This document shows positions 43,862 through 52,771 of a DNA stretch of 64,000 bases, piece after piece. The number at the start of each line of letters is the position of its first letter. The stretch's first letter is position 1. This DNA comes from Streptomyces caelestis (GTDB lineage: Bacteria > Actinomycetota > Actinomycetes > Streptomycetales > Streptomycetaceae), in contig NZ_LGCN01000197.1 in NCBI RefSeq assembly GCF_001279005.1, positions 25,369-89,368 on the forward strand, in the 5' to 3' direction. The position numbers were made by a program, and so were the translations under genes. The notes below the pieces were generated by a model that was given only the letters and a program-made list of their open reading frames with translations, was not told the DNA's origin and made no database searches.

Positions 43862-44515
43862 GTGCTCTTGCTCGCTCTGGATACCGCCACCCCCGCCGTC
43901 ACCGTCGCGCTGCACGACGGTCACGACGTCATCGCCTCGTCGAGCCAGGTGGACGCCCGCCGCCACGGCGAGCTGCTGCTCCCGGCGATCGACCGGGTGC
44001 TCGCCGAGGCAGGCCTGCGGCTGGACGCCGTCACCGGGATCGTCGTCGGCGTCGGCCCCGGCCCGTACACCGGGCTGCGCGTCGGCCTGATGACCGCGGA
44101 CACCTTCGGGCTCGCGCTGGGCGTGCCCGTGCACGGTGTGTGCACGCTGGACGGTCTGGCCTGCGCGGCCGACCTGGAGGGCCCCTTCGTCGTGGCGACC
44201 GACGCCCGCCGCAAGGAGGTCTACTGGGCGCGCTACGCCGACTCCCGCACCCGCCTCACCGAACCCGCCGTGGACCGGCCCGCCGACATCGCCGAGCAGG
44301 TCGCGGGCCTGCCCGCGGTCGGCGCCGGCGCGCTGCTCTACCCGGACACCTTCCCCCGGGCGCACGAGCCCGAGCACGTGTCCGCCGCCGCCCTGGCCAA
44401 GCTGGCCGCCGAGCGGCTGGCGGCGGGCGAGGAACTGCCCGCGCCCCGGCCGCTGTACCTGCGCCGGCCCGATGCCCAGGTCCCCAGGAACTACAAGGTG
44501 GTCACCCCCAAGTGA
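43862..44515 (+). CDS. tsaB: t6A biosynthesis protein TsaB
   Basis: The 217-residue protein has the degenerate ASKHA fold of TsaB: LLLALDTATPAVTVALHDG at the N-terminus, LDAVTGIVVGVGPGPYTGLRVGL (about 57-80), and VATDARRKEVYWARY. It forms the complex with TsaD and TsaE for threonylcarbamoyl-A37. GTG 43862 is the first start. The stop overlaps the rimI GTG, so tsaB-rimI-tsaD form one coupled unit. Confidence 0.94.
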   Translation: MLLLALDTATPAVTVALHDGHDVIASSSQVDARRHGELLLPAIDRVLAEAGLRLDAVTGIVVGVGPGPYTGLRVGLMTADTFGLALGVPVHGVCTLDGLACAADLEGPFVVATDARRKEVYWARYADSRTRLTEPAVDRPADIAEQVAGLPAVGAGALLYPDTFPRAHEPEHVSAAALAKLAAERLAAGEELPAPRPLYLRRPDAQVPRNYKVVTPK

Positions 44516-45093
44516 CGGGAACCGAGACGGTCGTGCTGCGCGAGATGCGCTGGTGGGACATCGACTCCGTACTGGAGCTGGAGCGGGACCTGTTCCCCGA
44601 GGACGCCTGGTCGCGCGGGATGTTCTGGTCCGAGCTGGCCCATGCGCGCGGGCCCGGGGCGACGCGGCGCTACGTCGTCGCCCAGGAGGGCGAGCGGATC
44701 GTCGGCTACGCGGGCCTCACCATCTCCGGCGCGGAGTCCGACGGCGACGGCGGCCGGGGCGGCGACAGCGTCCGGGCGGCCGACGTGCAGACCATCGCCG
44801 TCACCCGGGACCACTGGGGCACCGGCCTCGGCTCGCGGCTGCTGACCGAGCTGCTGCGGGCGGCGACCGCCTTCGAGTGCGCCGAGGTGCTGCTGGAGTG
44901 CCGGGTGGACAACGTCCGGGCCCAGAAGCTCTACGAGCGCTTCGGCTTCGAGACCATCGGCGTCAGGCGCGGCTACTACCAACCGGGGAACGTGGACGCC
45001 CTGGTGATGCGGCTGACCGACCCGTCCACCTCTGTGAACCCGGCGAATCCCGTCGACGGGAACGGCGTACAAGGAACCGAGACCCATGGCTGA
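44512..45093 (+). CDS. rimI: Ribosomal protein S18 alanine N-acetyltransferase-like
   Basis: The 193-residue GNAT protein has [22 protein letters not shown], the acetyl-CoA loop [19 protein letters not shown] (Q/R-x-x-G-x-G/A type), and [24 protein letters not shown]. RimI acetylates S18 in enterobacteria, and in actinobacteria its preferred substrates can be other N-termini. GTG 44512 overlaps the tsaB stop by 4 nt, and the end overlaps tsaD by 8 nt. The C-terminal ~25 residues are extra and variable. Confidence 0.9.
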   Translation: MTGTETVVLREMRWWDIDSVLELERDLFPEDAWSRGMFWSELAHARGPGATRRYVVAQEGERIVGYAGLTISGAESDGDGGRGGDSVRAADVQTIAVTRDHWGTGLGSRLLTELLRAATAFECAEVLLECRVDNVRAQKLYERFGFETIGVRRGYYQPGNVDALVMRLTDPSTSVNPANPVDGNGVQGTETHG

Positions 45094-46183
45094 CGAACCC
45101 CTGGTACTGGGGATCGAGACCTCCTGCGACGAGACCGGCGTCGGCGTCGTGCGCGGGACCACCCTGCTGGCGGACGCCGTCGCCTCCAGCGTCGACGAGC
45201 ACGCCCGCTTCGGCGGCGTCGTCCCGGAGGTGGCGAGCCGCGCCCACCTGGAGGCGATGGTCCCCACCATCGAGCGCGCGCTGAAGGAGGCGGGCGTCGG
45301 CGCCCGCGACCTCGACGGCATCGCCGTCACCGCCGGACCCGGACTCGCCGGCGCGCTGCTGGTCGGCGTCTCGGCGGCCAAGGCGTACGCCTACGCCCTC
45401 GGCAAGCCCCTCTACGGGGTCAACCACCTCGCCTCGCACATCTGCGTCGACCAGCTGGAGCACGGGCCGCTGCCCGAGCCGACGATGGCGCTGCTGGTCT
45501 CCGGCGGCCACTCCTCGCTGCTGCTGTCCACGGACATCACCTCCGACGTCCGCCCCCTCGGCGCGACCATCGACGACGCGGCCGGCGAGGCCTTCGACAA
45601 GATCGCCCGCGTGCTGAACCTGGGCTTCCCCGGCGGCCCGGTCATCGACCGGTACGCGCGCGAGGGCGACCCGGACGCGATCGCGTTCCCGCGCGGGCTG
45701 ACCGGTCCGCGCGACCCGGCGTACGACTTCTCCTTCTCCGGGCTGAAGACGGCCGTGGCCCGCTGGATCGAGGCCAGGCGGGCGGCGGGCGAGGAGGTGC
45801 CGGTGCGCGACGTGTCGGCGTCCTTCCAGGAGGCGGTCGTGGACGTGCTCACCCGCAAGGCCGTACGGGCCTGCAAGGACGAGGGCGTCGACCACCTGAT
45901 GATCGGCGGTGGCGTGGCCGCCAACTCCCGGCTGCGGGCCCTGGCCCAGGAGCGCTGCGAGGCGGCCGGCATCCGGCTGCGCGTGCCGCGCCCCAAGCTG
46001 TGCACGGACAACGGCGCGATGGTGGCGGCGCTGGGCGCGGAGATGGTCGCCCGGAACCGTCCGGCCTCCGACTGGGACCTGTCGGCCGACTCCTCGCTCC
46101 CGGTGACGGACCCGCACGTGCCGGGCGCCTCGCACACGCACGACCACGTCCACGAGGCCGGCGAGGGGAACCTGTACTCATGA
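45086..46183 (+). CDS. tsaD: tRNA threonylcarbamoyl transferase TsaD
   Basis: The 365-residue catalytic subunit has [14 protein letters not shown] at the N-terminus, the metal ligands in [13 protein letters not shown] (HxxxH, about 110-114), and [33 protein letters not shown] and [12 protein letters not shown] are the later motifs. It transfers threonylcarbamoyl from TC-AMP to A37 with TsaB and TsaE. ATG 45086 lies within the end of rimI. It closes into a 96-residue gene with a 4-nt overlap. Confidence 0.96.
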   Translation: MADEPLVLGIETSCDETGVGVVRGTTLLADAVASSVDEHARFGGVVPEVASRAHLEAMVPTIERALKEAGVGARDLDGIAVTAGPGLAGALLVGVSAAKAYAYALGKPLYGVNHLASHICVDQLEHGPLPEPTMALLVSGGHSSLLLSTDITSDVRPLGATIDDAAGEAFDKIARVLNLGFPGGPVIDRYAREGDPDAIAFPRGLTGPRDPAYDFSFSGLKTAVARWIEARRAAGEEVPVRDVSASFQEAVVDVLTRKAVRACKDEGVDHLMIGGGVAANSRLRALAQERCEAAGIRLRVPRPKLCTDNGAMVAALGAEMVARNRPASDWDLSADSSLPVTDPHVPGASHTHDHVHEAGEGNLYS

Positions 46184-46470
46184 CCGTCGCGCTGATGTGG
46201 GAGGCCCGGGCGGTCCCCGGCCGGGGCGCGGACCTGGTGGCCTGGACCGAGGAACACGTGCGGGAGCTCGCCCGCCGCCCGCTGCGCCGTGAGACCTTCC
46301 GCGCCCCGCAGGACCGCGTCCTGGTCGTCACCTGGTGGGACGCCCCGTACGACGCGGACCTCCCCGAACTCCCGGAACCGGACGGGGAGCTGGTCACCCG
46401 TCCGGTGCACCGGTGGCGGTTCGAGTCGCTGGGCGAGGTCACAGACCCAGGAGCGCCCGCAGGGACGTGA
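46180..46470 (+). CDS. Small conserved-looking protein after tsaD
   Basis: The 96-residue protein reads [20 protein letters not shown], then [21 protein letters not shown] and a Trp-rich WWDAP, then [11 protein letters not shown]. Residues 3-20 and the WEA motif are reminiscent of dimeric alpha/beta barrels, but this is weak. ATG 46180 overlaps the tsaD stop (ATGA), so it is coupled to the t6A operon. Its end overlaps by 32 nt a convergent gene on the other strand. No function is claimed. Confidence 0.6.
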   Translation: MTVALMWEARAVPGRGADLVAWTEEHVRELARRPLRRETFRAPQDRVLVVTWWDAPYDADLPELPEPDGELVTRPVHRWRFESLGEVTDPGAPAGT

Positions 46471-46735
46471 TCAGGGCCAGCACTCCGCTGCCCGCGTCCG
46501 CGCCCTCGCGGAGGGTGGCCAGCCAGTCCTGGATCCGGCCGCGGTCCACGGGCCGGTCCTCGGCCGCGGCCCGGGTGACCTCGGCGCGGATGAGTTCCGC
46601 CTCCGGAGCCCGGCCCGGCTGTTCCTCACGGACCCGTGCCACCAGCTCGTCCAGGTTTCCGATGAGCAGGTTCTGGTTGTGGTCGCCGAAGTTGTTCTGG
46701 CCGCTGACGGGCCCGTTGAAGTTGTACGTGCTCAC
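46439..46735 (-). CDS. Small protein with YNF-GP-GQN motif
   Basis: The 98-residue protein begins STYNFNGPVSGQNNFGDHNQ at residues 2-21, a Gly/Asn-rich strand pattern. The rest is alpha-helical with acidic character (LDELVARVREEQPGR, GRIQDWLATLREGAD). The same motif recurs near the C-terminus of the 521-residue protein encoded 14 nt upstream (YNFSGPINGQNVFGNHG). The two genes probably form an operon. No domain family is recognised. GTG 46735 is the likely start. Confidence 0.6.
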   Translation of the reverse strand: MSTYNFNGPVSGQNNFGDHNQNLLIGNLDELVARVREEQPGRAPEAELIRAEVTRAAAEDRPVDRGRIQDWLATLREGADAGSGVLALITSLRALLGL

Positions 46736-46749
46736 GCGTACCGCCTTCC

Positions 46750-48315
46750 TCAGTTCTCGGTGTCGTCCGCGGCGGCCGCCGGGACGCCCGCGTTCCCGCC
46801 GCCGGCGTCGCCTCCGGTCTTCCCGGTCCCGTTACCGGTGCCGCCGTCGGGACCGGGCGTGAGGCGCAGGTCCTTCGCGACGTTGATCCCGTGATTGCCG
46901 AAGACGTTCTGGCCGTTGATCGGACCGCTGAAGTTGTAGGTCTGGGTGGTGATGATCTTTTGGGTCCGCCGCAGGTCGGAGGTGTCGACGTGGTGCGCTT
47001 CGAGGAACTGGTCGGTGGCGCGCAGCAGGGCCTGCTGGATGCGCTGCATGGCGTCCTCGGCGTCCATGCGCTGGGTGTAGTCCCCCTGCCGGGAGGGGGC
47101 GGAGGCCACGGCCCGCAGAGTGCCGCCGGCGCCGTAGTCGAAGTAGCTGCGGGGACGGGCTATCCGGCTGCGCTGCCACAGCAGCCGTACCGCGTCGGCG
47201 GTCCGCCGCACGGGACGGCGGAGCATGCGGCGGGCGGATCCGAAGAACTGGTCGCGCAGCTGTTCGCGGGTGACCCTCACCATGGTCATGGCGTGATCCC
47301 CGAACCCGAACCGATGCGTGCGGGGGTGGTTGAAGACCGTGTGCACGGGTGGCAGGTAGGAGGCGGCGATCTCCCAGGAGAGGCGGGAGCGGGCCAGCCG
47401 GGCACGGAGGTGCACGGTGACGACGTAGGAGCCACGGGTGCCGATCAGTTCGAGCGTCAGGTAGCTCCGCATCACGTCGCCGGTCTCGGCGATGCCCGTC
47501 TCGACCAGGTGGGGATCGATGCGGGTGACCGGGCGCCTCCGCGGGTCCGGCACCAGTGCGGCGCCGAGGTCCCGGACGTGATGTCCCTGGATGTGGAGGC
47601 GGTTGCAGACGCGCAGCCCGTCGAGCCCCGCGAGGTCGGGGAGCCGGTCCGCCACGTGGGAGTGCAGCTCCGAAGCGGTGAAGCTCTTGATCCTGGCCTT
47701 CTTGCCCGTGCTCTTTCTCGCGGGGCGGCTGATGTCGATGCCCGGCCAGACGGTTTCCATGATGGAGATGCCGCTGCCGAGGAAGGGCTGCTCGCCGTCC
47801 GGCCCTTTGGCCGAATACACGATGACGTTGGCCTGGTCGAGAGCGTCCAGTTCCCGTTCGAGCCCGGCCTTCACCGCCGGGGCGCCGTGGCGCGGCGGGT
47901 CGTCACCCCACTGGACGCCCTGCGCCGCGCGCCACATGACCCAGTTCCAGGCGAAGGCGACGACCGTTCCCGCGACGAGCGCGCCTGCGACGAGGAGCAG
48001 GCATCCGGTCAGGCGCTCGAGGTCGCGCACGACGAGTGCGGCCAGGCCGGCGATCACGCCCGCGGCGAGTGCGGCGAAGCAGAGCGCGAGCATGGCGTCC
48101 CGGAGCAGGAACAGCCGCTCCGCACGGCGGGCGTGCCGCACCACGGCGACGAGATCCACCCCTTTGGGCTGGCCGTGCGCGCGGAACCGCTCCGTCACGA
48201 ACATCCGGCCCACGGACACGGCCCATTCCATGTCGCGGTACACGTGGCCGCAGAGTTCCCGTGTGACGGCGTCGTCGGCGTACCGCGGTAAAGCGCTCTT
48301 CCCCCGTTGCTGCAT
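46750..48315 (-). CDS. Membrane protein with C-terminal YNF-GP-GQN motif
   Basis: The 521-residue protein has two membrane helices near residues 72-95 and 103-125 (LALCFAALAAGVIAGLAALVV; LLLVAGALVAGTVVAFAWNWV). A large cytoplasmic domain (about 140-430) contains ANVIVYSAKGPDGEQPFLGSG, and near 465-482 comes YNFSGPINGQNVFGNHG before a disordered GTGNGTG tail. ATG 48315 follows GGAGGGG. It shares the motif with the small protein downstream. I do not recognise the family, and the pairing suggests an undescribed two-component membrane system. Confidence 0.65.
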   Translation of the reverse strand: MQQRGKSALPRYADDAVTRELCGHVYRDMEWAVSVGRMFVTERFRAHGQPKGVDLVAVVRHARRAERLFLLRDAMLALCFAALAAGVIAGLAALVVRDLERLTGCLLLVAGALVAGTVVAFAWNWVMWRAAQGVQWGDDPPRHGAPAVKAGLERELDALDQANVIVYSAKGPDGEQPFLGSGISIMETVWPGIDISRPARKSTGKKARIKSFTASELHSHVADRLPDLAGLDGLRVCNRLHIQGHHVRDLGAALVPDPRRRPVTRIDPHLVETGIAETGDVMRSYLTLELIGTRGSYVVTVHLRARLARSRLSWEIAASYLPPVHTVFNHPRTHRFGFGDHAMTMVRVTREQLRDQFFGSARRMLRRPVRRTADAVRLLWQRSRIARPRSYFDYGAGGTLRAVASAPSRQGDYTQRMDAEDAMQRIQQALLRATDQFLEAHHVDTSDLRRTQKIITTQTYNFSGPINGQNVFGNHGINVAKDLRLTPGPDGGTGNGTGKTGGDAGGGNAGVPAAAADDTEN

Positions 48316-48582
48316 CGATTCCCCCTCCAGGACAACGGTTCCACGCTAGGAGGGTCGTGCCCCGCCCGTCCTGGGGACGAACACTTCGGGCGGAGCGGGT
48401 TGGCGCCGGCCCGGCACGCCCTGCCGTACGGTGGCCACCGGTCCGTGCGCGGCGTCGGGACCGGATCCCGTGACGGGGCGCCCGGTGCATCCCGTGACGG
48501 GGCGCCCGACGACGGGAGTGCGCCCGCCCGAGCGCCGGAGGGCTTGGAGCCGCGGCGCCGGGTGGTGATCCCTGCCGACGTC

Positions 48583-48607
48583 CATTCGAATGTTGCGTAG
48601 CATACGC
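48583..48607. promoter_or_regulatory. Two palindromes before the LacI-family gene
   Basis: CATTCGAATG (48583-48592) and GCGTA-GCA-TACGC (48595-48607) lie side by side about 70 nt before the regulator start. Either may be an operator, perhaps autoregulatory. The gap 48316-48677 is otherwise without a gene. Confidence 0.5.
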
Positions 48608-48677
48608 CGAATGTTCCGGTGGGCGGTGATGTCCGGGAGTCTTCGCTGTGGGGGTCCGCAGGGTTACGATCGCGCGC

Positions 48678-49730
48678 ATGACTTCCCCGCAGCCCGCCGA
48701 AACCCGGACTCAAGGGCGCAGCGCCCGGACGGCGACCCTCGCCGAGATCGCCCGCGAGGCCGGCGTCTCCGCCCCGACTGTTTCGAAGGTCCTCAACGGC
48801 CGCGCCGACGTCGCTCCCGCCACCCGGAGCCGGGTCGAGGGGCTGCTGCGCGCCCACGGCTACCGGCGCCGGCGCGCCGAGGCCACCCGCTCGCCCCTGA
48901 TCGACCTGGTCTTCCACGAACTGGAGAGCGCCTGGGCGATGGAGGTCATCCGGGGCGTGGAGAACGTGGCCCGGGACGCGGGCCTGAGCGTCGTCCTCTC
49001 CGAGAGCGCGGGCCGGCTCACGCCCGGACGCACCTGGGCCGACCAGGTCGCCGCCCGCCGCCCGCACGGCGTGATCCTCGTGCTGTCCGGCCTCGACGAG
49101 TCCGGTCGGGCCCTGCTGACCAGCCGCTCCATCCCGTTCGTGGTGATGGACCCGGCCGGCGACCCGGGCACCGACGTGCCCTCCATCGGCGCCACCAACT
49201 GGCAGGGCGGGCTCGCCGCGACCCGGCACCTGGTCGAGCTGGGCCACACCCGGATCGGCGCGATCAGCGGACCCACGCAGATGATGTGCAGCCGCGCCCG
49301 CGTCGACGGCTACCGGGCCGCCCTGGAGACCGCCGGGCTGCCGGTCGACCCCGGACTGATCATGGCCGGGGACTTCCACCACGAGGCCGGCTACCGGCAG
49401 GGCCTCGCCCTGCTGCGCCGCGCGGACCGGCCCACCGCGGTCTTCGCCGGCAACGACCTCCAGGCCCTCGGCCTGTACGAGGCCGCGCGCGAGCTGGGGC
49501 TGCGGATCCCGGAGGACCTGAGCGTGGTCGGGTTCGACGACCTGCCGGTGGCCCGCTGGGTGGGGCCGCCGCTGACGACCGTGCGACAGCCGCTGACGGA
49601 GATGGCGGAGGCGGCGGCCAAGCTGGTCCTCGATCTGGGCCGGGACGAGGACTCGGCGGCGGCGACCCGGGTGGAGCTGGCGACGAGCCTGGTGGTGCGG
49701 AGCAGTACGGCGGCGCCGGCGGGGGCGTGA
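48678..49730 (+). CDS. LacI-family transcriptional regulator
   Basis: The 350-residue protein has an N-terminal LacI HTH (ATLAEIAREAGVSAPTVSKV and LNGRADVAPATRSRV, about 19-53). A periplasmic-binding-like effector domain follows, with IDLVFHELESAWAMEVIRG, ATNWQGGLAATRHLVELGH and FAGNDLQALGLYEAARELG. ATG 48678 gives this N-terminus, and a frame from 48648 would add 10 residues. The inducer is probably a sugar. No transporter or glycosidase is adjacent, so the target is open. Candidate sites are 48583-48607, 49737-49749 and perhaps 38218. Confidence 0.92.
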   Translation: MTSPQPAETRTQGRSARTATLAEIAREAGVSAPTVSKVLNGRADVAPATRSRVEGLLRAHGYRRRRAEATRSPLIDLVFHELESAWAMEVIRGVENVARDAGLSVVLSESAGRLTPGRTWADQVAARRPHGVILVLSGLDESGRALLTSRSIPFVVMDPAGDPGTDVPSIGATNWQGGLAATRHLVELGHTRIGAISGPTQMMCSRARVDGYRAALETAGLPVDPGLIMAGDFHHEAGYRQGLALLRRADRPTAVFAGNDLQALGLYEAARELGLRIPEDLSVVGFDDLPVARWVGPPLTTVRQPLTEMAEAAAKLVLDLGRDEDSAAATRVELATSLVVRSSTAAPAGA

Positions 49731-49736
49731 ACCGGT

Positions 49737-49749
49737 CCGAAAGTTTCGG
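49737..49749. promoter_or_regulatory. CGAAA-N-TTTCG type operator after the LacI gene
   Basis: CCGAAAGTTTCGG is a perfect 13-bp palindrome in GC-rich DNA and contains the CGAAA-N-TTTCG box bound by LacI-type regulators of xylan-related genes in actinomycetes. It begins 7 nt after the LacI stop and lies 81 nt before the LCP gene. It is probably a binding site of the neighbouring regulator. Confidence 0.55.
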
Positions 49750-49829
49750 GCCGCCGGACGCCGGGCCGGAAGTCTGAGAATTTCACAAGAAAACCGTCCG
49801 CGGGTCGCCGCTCGTCATAATTCGGACTT

Positions 49830-50930
49830 ATGTTCCTGCCCGTGAGGGGACACGAGAAGAGCGGCGGCACCGGGGACGACGACGGGGCCGGGGCCGGGGA
49901 CGAGGGCGCGGGCATACGAACGGGCCGGCGGGCGAAGGCGCTGAGGATCACAGGGTTCACGCTGGCGGGCCTGCTGGCCCTGGGCGCCGGAGCCGCCGGC
50001 TGGGCGTACTGGCAGCTCAACGACAACATCGACGGCGTCGACATCGACCACGCCCTGGGCGGCGACCGCCCCGCCGGGTCGGCGGCCGCCCCGTCCCCGG
50101 ACGCGTCCGCCACGGCCCTGCCGACCGGGCCCCTGAACATCCTGGTGCTCGGCTCCGACTCGCGCAGCGGCGAGGAGAACCAGGAGCTCGGCGGCGGCGA
50201 CAGCGGCGGCGCCCGCTCCGACACCGCCATGGTCGTCCACCTCGACGCCGGCCGGACCGCCGCGACGGTGGTCAGCATCCCCCGCGACACCCTCGTCGAC
50301 CGGCCCTCCTGCCCCCTGGAGGACGGGGAGTCGACCCGCGCGGCCTCCGGCGTGATGTTCAACAGCGCGTACGAGGTGGGCGGGCCGGTGTGCGCCGTGA
50401 AGACCGTCGAGTCGCTCACGGACGTCCGCATGGACCACTACGTCGAGATCGACTTCGCCGGTTTCGCCCGCCTGGTCGACGCGCTCGGCGGGGTCACCGT
50501 CACCACCGAGGAGGACATCGACGACGACCGCAGCCACCTCACCCTGGACGCCGGCACCCACCACCTCGACGGCACGGACGCCCTCGCCCTGGCCCGCACC
50601 CGGTACGACGTCGGCGACGGCAGCGACCTCGGCCGCATAGGGCTCCAGCACCAGCTGGTGAAGGCGCTGCTGGAGCAGGTCGCGGACGAGGACCTGCTGA
50701 CCCGCCCCACCCGGCTGTACCGGATCGCCGACACCGTCACCGGCAGCCTCACCACCGACACCGGCCTCGACTCGCTGGGCGAACTGACGCGCCTCGCCCA
50801 GAGCCTGCAAGGCCTCCCGGCCGACGGCGTCACCACCCTCACCATGCCGGTCGTCCCGGCCCCCTGGGACGGCAACCGCGTGGTGGCGGACGAGCCGGCG
50901 GCGGGGGAGCTGTGGGCCTCTCTGAAGTGA
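49830..50930 (+). CDS. LytR-CpsA-Psr (LCP) family protein
   Basis: The 366-residue protein has a cytoplasmic basic N-terminus, one membrane helix (ITGFTLAGLLALGAGAAGWAYW, about 40-61) and an extracytoplasmic LCP domain with LNILVLGSDSRSG, RSDTAMVVHL, VVSIPRDTLVD (catalytic Arg region) and DALALARTRYD near residue 250. LCP proteins attach teichoic acids or other glycopolymers to peptidoglycan. ATG 49830 lacks a clear Shine-Dalgarno, and GTG 49842 is possible. It follows a LacI regulator with an operator between them. Confidence 0.9.
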   Translation: MFLPVRGHEKSGGTGDDDGAGAGDEGAGIRTGRRAKALRITGFTLAGLLALGAGAAGWAYWQLNDNIDGVDIDHALGGDRPAGSAAAPSPDASATALPTGPLNILVLGSDSRSGEENQELGGGDSGGARSDTAMVVHLDAGRTAATVVSIPRDTLVDRPSCPLEDGESTRAASGVMFNSAYEVGGPVCAVKTVESLTDVRMDHYVEIDFAGFARLVDALGGVTVTTEEDIDDDRSHLTLDAGTHHLDGTDALALARTRYDVGDGSDLGRIGLQHQLVKALLEQVADEDLLTRPTRLYRIADTVTGSLTTDTGLDSLGELTRLAQSLQGLPADGVTTLTMPVVPAPWDGNRVVADEPAAGELWASLK

Positions 50931-51044
50931 GGCGGAGGCGGGGGGGGAAAGAACTCCGGCGCCGGTGTCGAATCCGGTGTCCCCCGTTCGACGCAGGGGT
51001 GAGAGGCCGGGAAGGACCCGGTCCGCACGACCCGAGGAGTCACC

Positions 51045-51401
51045 ATGCCGCGCTTTCTCTCCCTGATCCGGATCGACGAGGACAACGCCCCCGAAGGCGG
51101 CCCCAGCCCCGAGCTGATGCGGCGGATGGGCGAACTGATCGAGGAGATGACGAAGGCCGGGGTCCTGCTGGACACCGCCGGGCTGGTCCCGACCGCCCAG
51201 GGCGCCCGGGTGCACTACGAGGGCGGCCGGCTGTCCGTGACGGACGGGCCGTTCACCGAGGCCAAGGAGGTCATCGGCGGCTACGCGATGCTGCAGGCCA
51301 AGGACAGGGCCGAGGCGATCGAGTGGACCAAGCGGTTCCTGAAGGTGCACGAGCCGCACTGGACGGTGACCTGCGAGGTGCGGGAGGTCATGGAGGGCTG
51401 A
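51045..51401 (+). CDS. DGPF/YCII domain protein
   Basis: The 118-residue protein starts PRFLSLIRIDEDNAPEGGPS and has SVTDGPFTEAKEVIGGYAML, which contains the DGPF motif (about 67-70), ending in a dimeric alpha/beta barrel. Such proteins are the genetic partners of ECF42 sigma factors, one of which is encoded 65 nt downstream. The biochemical role of DGPF proteins is unsettled. ATG 51045 follows GAGGAG. Confidence 0.9.
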   Translation: MPRFLSLIRIDEDNAPEGGPSPELMRRMGELIEEMTKAGVLLDTAGLVPTAQGARVHYEGGRLSVTDGPFTEAKEVIGGYAMLQAKDRAEAIEWTKRFLKVHEPHWTVTCEVREVMEG

Positions 51402-51466
51402 CGGCTCCCGCGCGCCCGGAGACCCTTCCTTGGCTCCGCGGCCGTACGGGTGTCTGATGGTGGGTC

Positions 51467-52771
51467 GTGACACCACAGCCCACCACAGGCCCCCGCGACC
51501 CGGCCCCGGACATGGACACGGCCCCGGACACGGCACGGACCGTCGAGACCGTGTTCCGCATGGAGTCGCCCCGGGTGATCGCCGGCGTGACCCGTGTCGT
51601 CCGGGACGTCGGCATCGCCGAGGAGCTCGCGCAGGACGCCCTCGTCGCCGCGCTGGAGCAGTGGCCGCGGGACGGGGTGCCCGACAACCCGGGCGCCTGG
51701 CTCATGGCCACCGCCCGCAACCGTGCCGTCGACCTGATCCGCCGCCGGGAGACCTACGCCCGCAAGCTGGCCGAGATCGGCCGGGACCAGCCGATGGTGA
51801 CGGCCCCGCCGAAGGAGCCCGCCGGTCCGGACGACATCGACGACGACCTGCTCCGTCTCGTCTTCACCGCCTGCCACCCGGTCCTGTCCGCCGAGGCCCG
51901 CACCGCCCTCACCCTGCGGCTGCTCGGCGGCCTGACCACGGCCGAGATCGCCCGCGCCTTCCTCGTGCCGGAGGCGACGGTGGCCCAGCGGATCGTGCGC
52001 GCCAAACGCACCCTGGCGACGAGGAACGTCGCCTTCGAGGTGCCCTACGGCCCCGACCGGGAGGCCCGCCTCGGCTCGGTCCTCGACGTCATCTACCTGA
52101 TCTTCAACGAGGGGTACGCCGCCACGGCCGGCGACGACTGGCTGCGCCCGGCGCTCTGCGAGGACGCGCTGCGGCTGGCCCGCGTGCTGTCCGGGCTGAT
52201 GCCGAAGGAGCCCGAGGTGCACGGGCTCACCGCGCTGCTGGAGTTCCAGTCCTCGCGCGCCGCCGCCCGCACCGGCCCGGACGGCGAACCGGTCCTCCTC
52301 GAGGACCAGGACCGCGCCCGCTGGAACCGCATGCTCATCGCCCGCGGCGTCACCGCCCTCACCCGCGCCGACGCCGTCGCCGCCGGCGCCCCGGGCCCGT
52401 ACGTCCTCCAGGCGGCCATCGCCGCCTGCCACGCGCACGCGTACCGCTACGAGGAGACCGACTGGCCCCGCATCGCCACCCTGTACGCCCTGCTCGCCGC
52501 CCGCGCCCCCTCCCCGGTCGTCGAACTCAACCGCGCGGTGGCCGTCTCCATGGCCGAGGGACCCGCCGCCGCGCTGCCCCTGGCCGACGCCCTGACCGGC
52601 GTACCGGCGCTGCGGGACTACCACCTGCTGCCCAGCGTCCGCGGCGACCTGCTGGCCCGCCTGGGCCGCACGGAGGAGGCCCGGGCGGAGTTCCGGCGCG
52701 CGGCGTCGCTGACCCGCAACGCACGCGAACGGGAGCTGCTGCTGCGCCGCGCGGCGCAGACCGGCGCGTGA
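51467..52771 (+). CDS. ECF42-type sigma factor with TPR-like extension
   Basis: The 434-residue protein has sigma regions 2 and 4 in the first ~200 residues (ELAQDALVAALEQWPRDGVPD, GAWLMATARNRAVDLIRRRE, LGGLTTAEIARAFLVPEATV). A long C-terminal extension (about 210-430) has helical repeats such as AAIAACHAHAYRYEETDWPRI. This layout, with a DGPF gene next door, is characteristic of the ECF42 group, where the extension is needed for activity. No anti-sigma gene is seen. GTG 51467 is the first start. Confidence 0.88.
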   Translation: MTPQPTTGPRDPAPDMDTAPDTARTVETVFRMESPRVIAGVTRVVRDVGIAEELAQDALVAALEQWPRDGVPDNPGAWLMATARNRAVDLIRRRETYARKLAEIGRDQPMVTAPPKEPAGPDDIDDDLLRLVFTACHPVLSAEARTALTLRLLGGLTTAEIARAFLVPEATVAQRIVRAKRTLATRNVAFEVPYGPDREARLGSVLDVIYLIFNEGYAATAGDDWLRPALCEDALRLARVLSGLMPKEPEVHGLTALLEFQSSRAAARTGPDGEPVLLEDQDRARWNRMLIARGVTALTRADAVAAGAPGPYVLQAAIAACHAHAYRYEETDWPRIATLYALLAARAPSPVVELNRAVAVSMAEGPAAALPLADALTGVPALRDYHLLPSVRGDLLARLGRTEEARAEFRRAASLTRNARERELLLRRAAQTGA

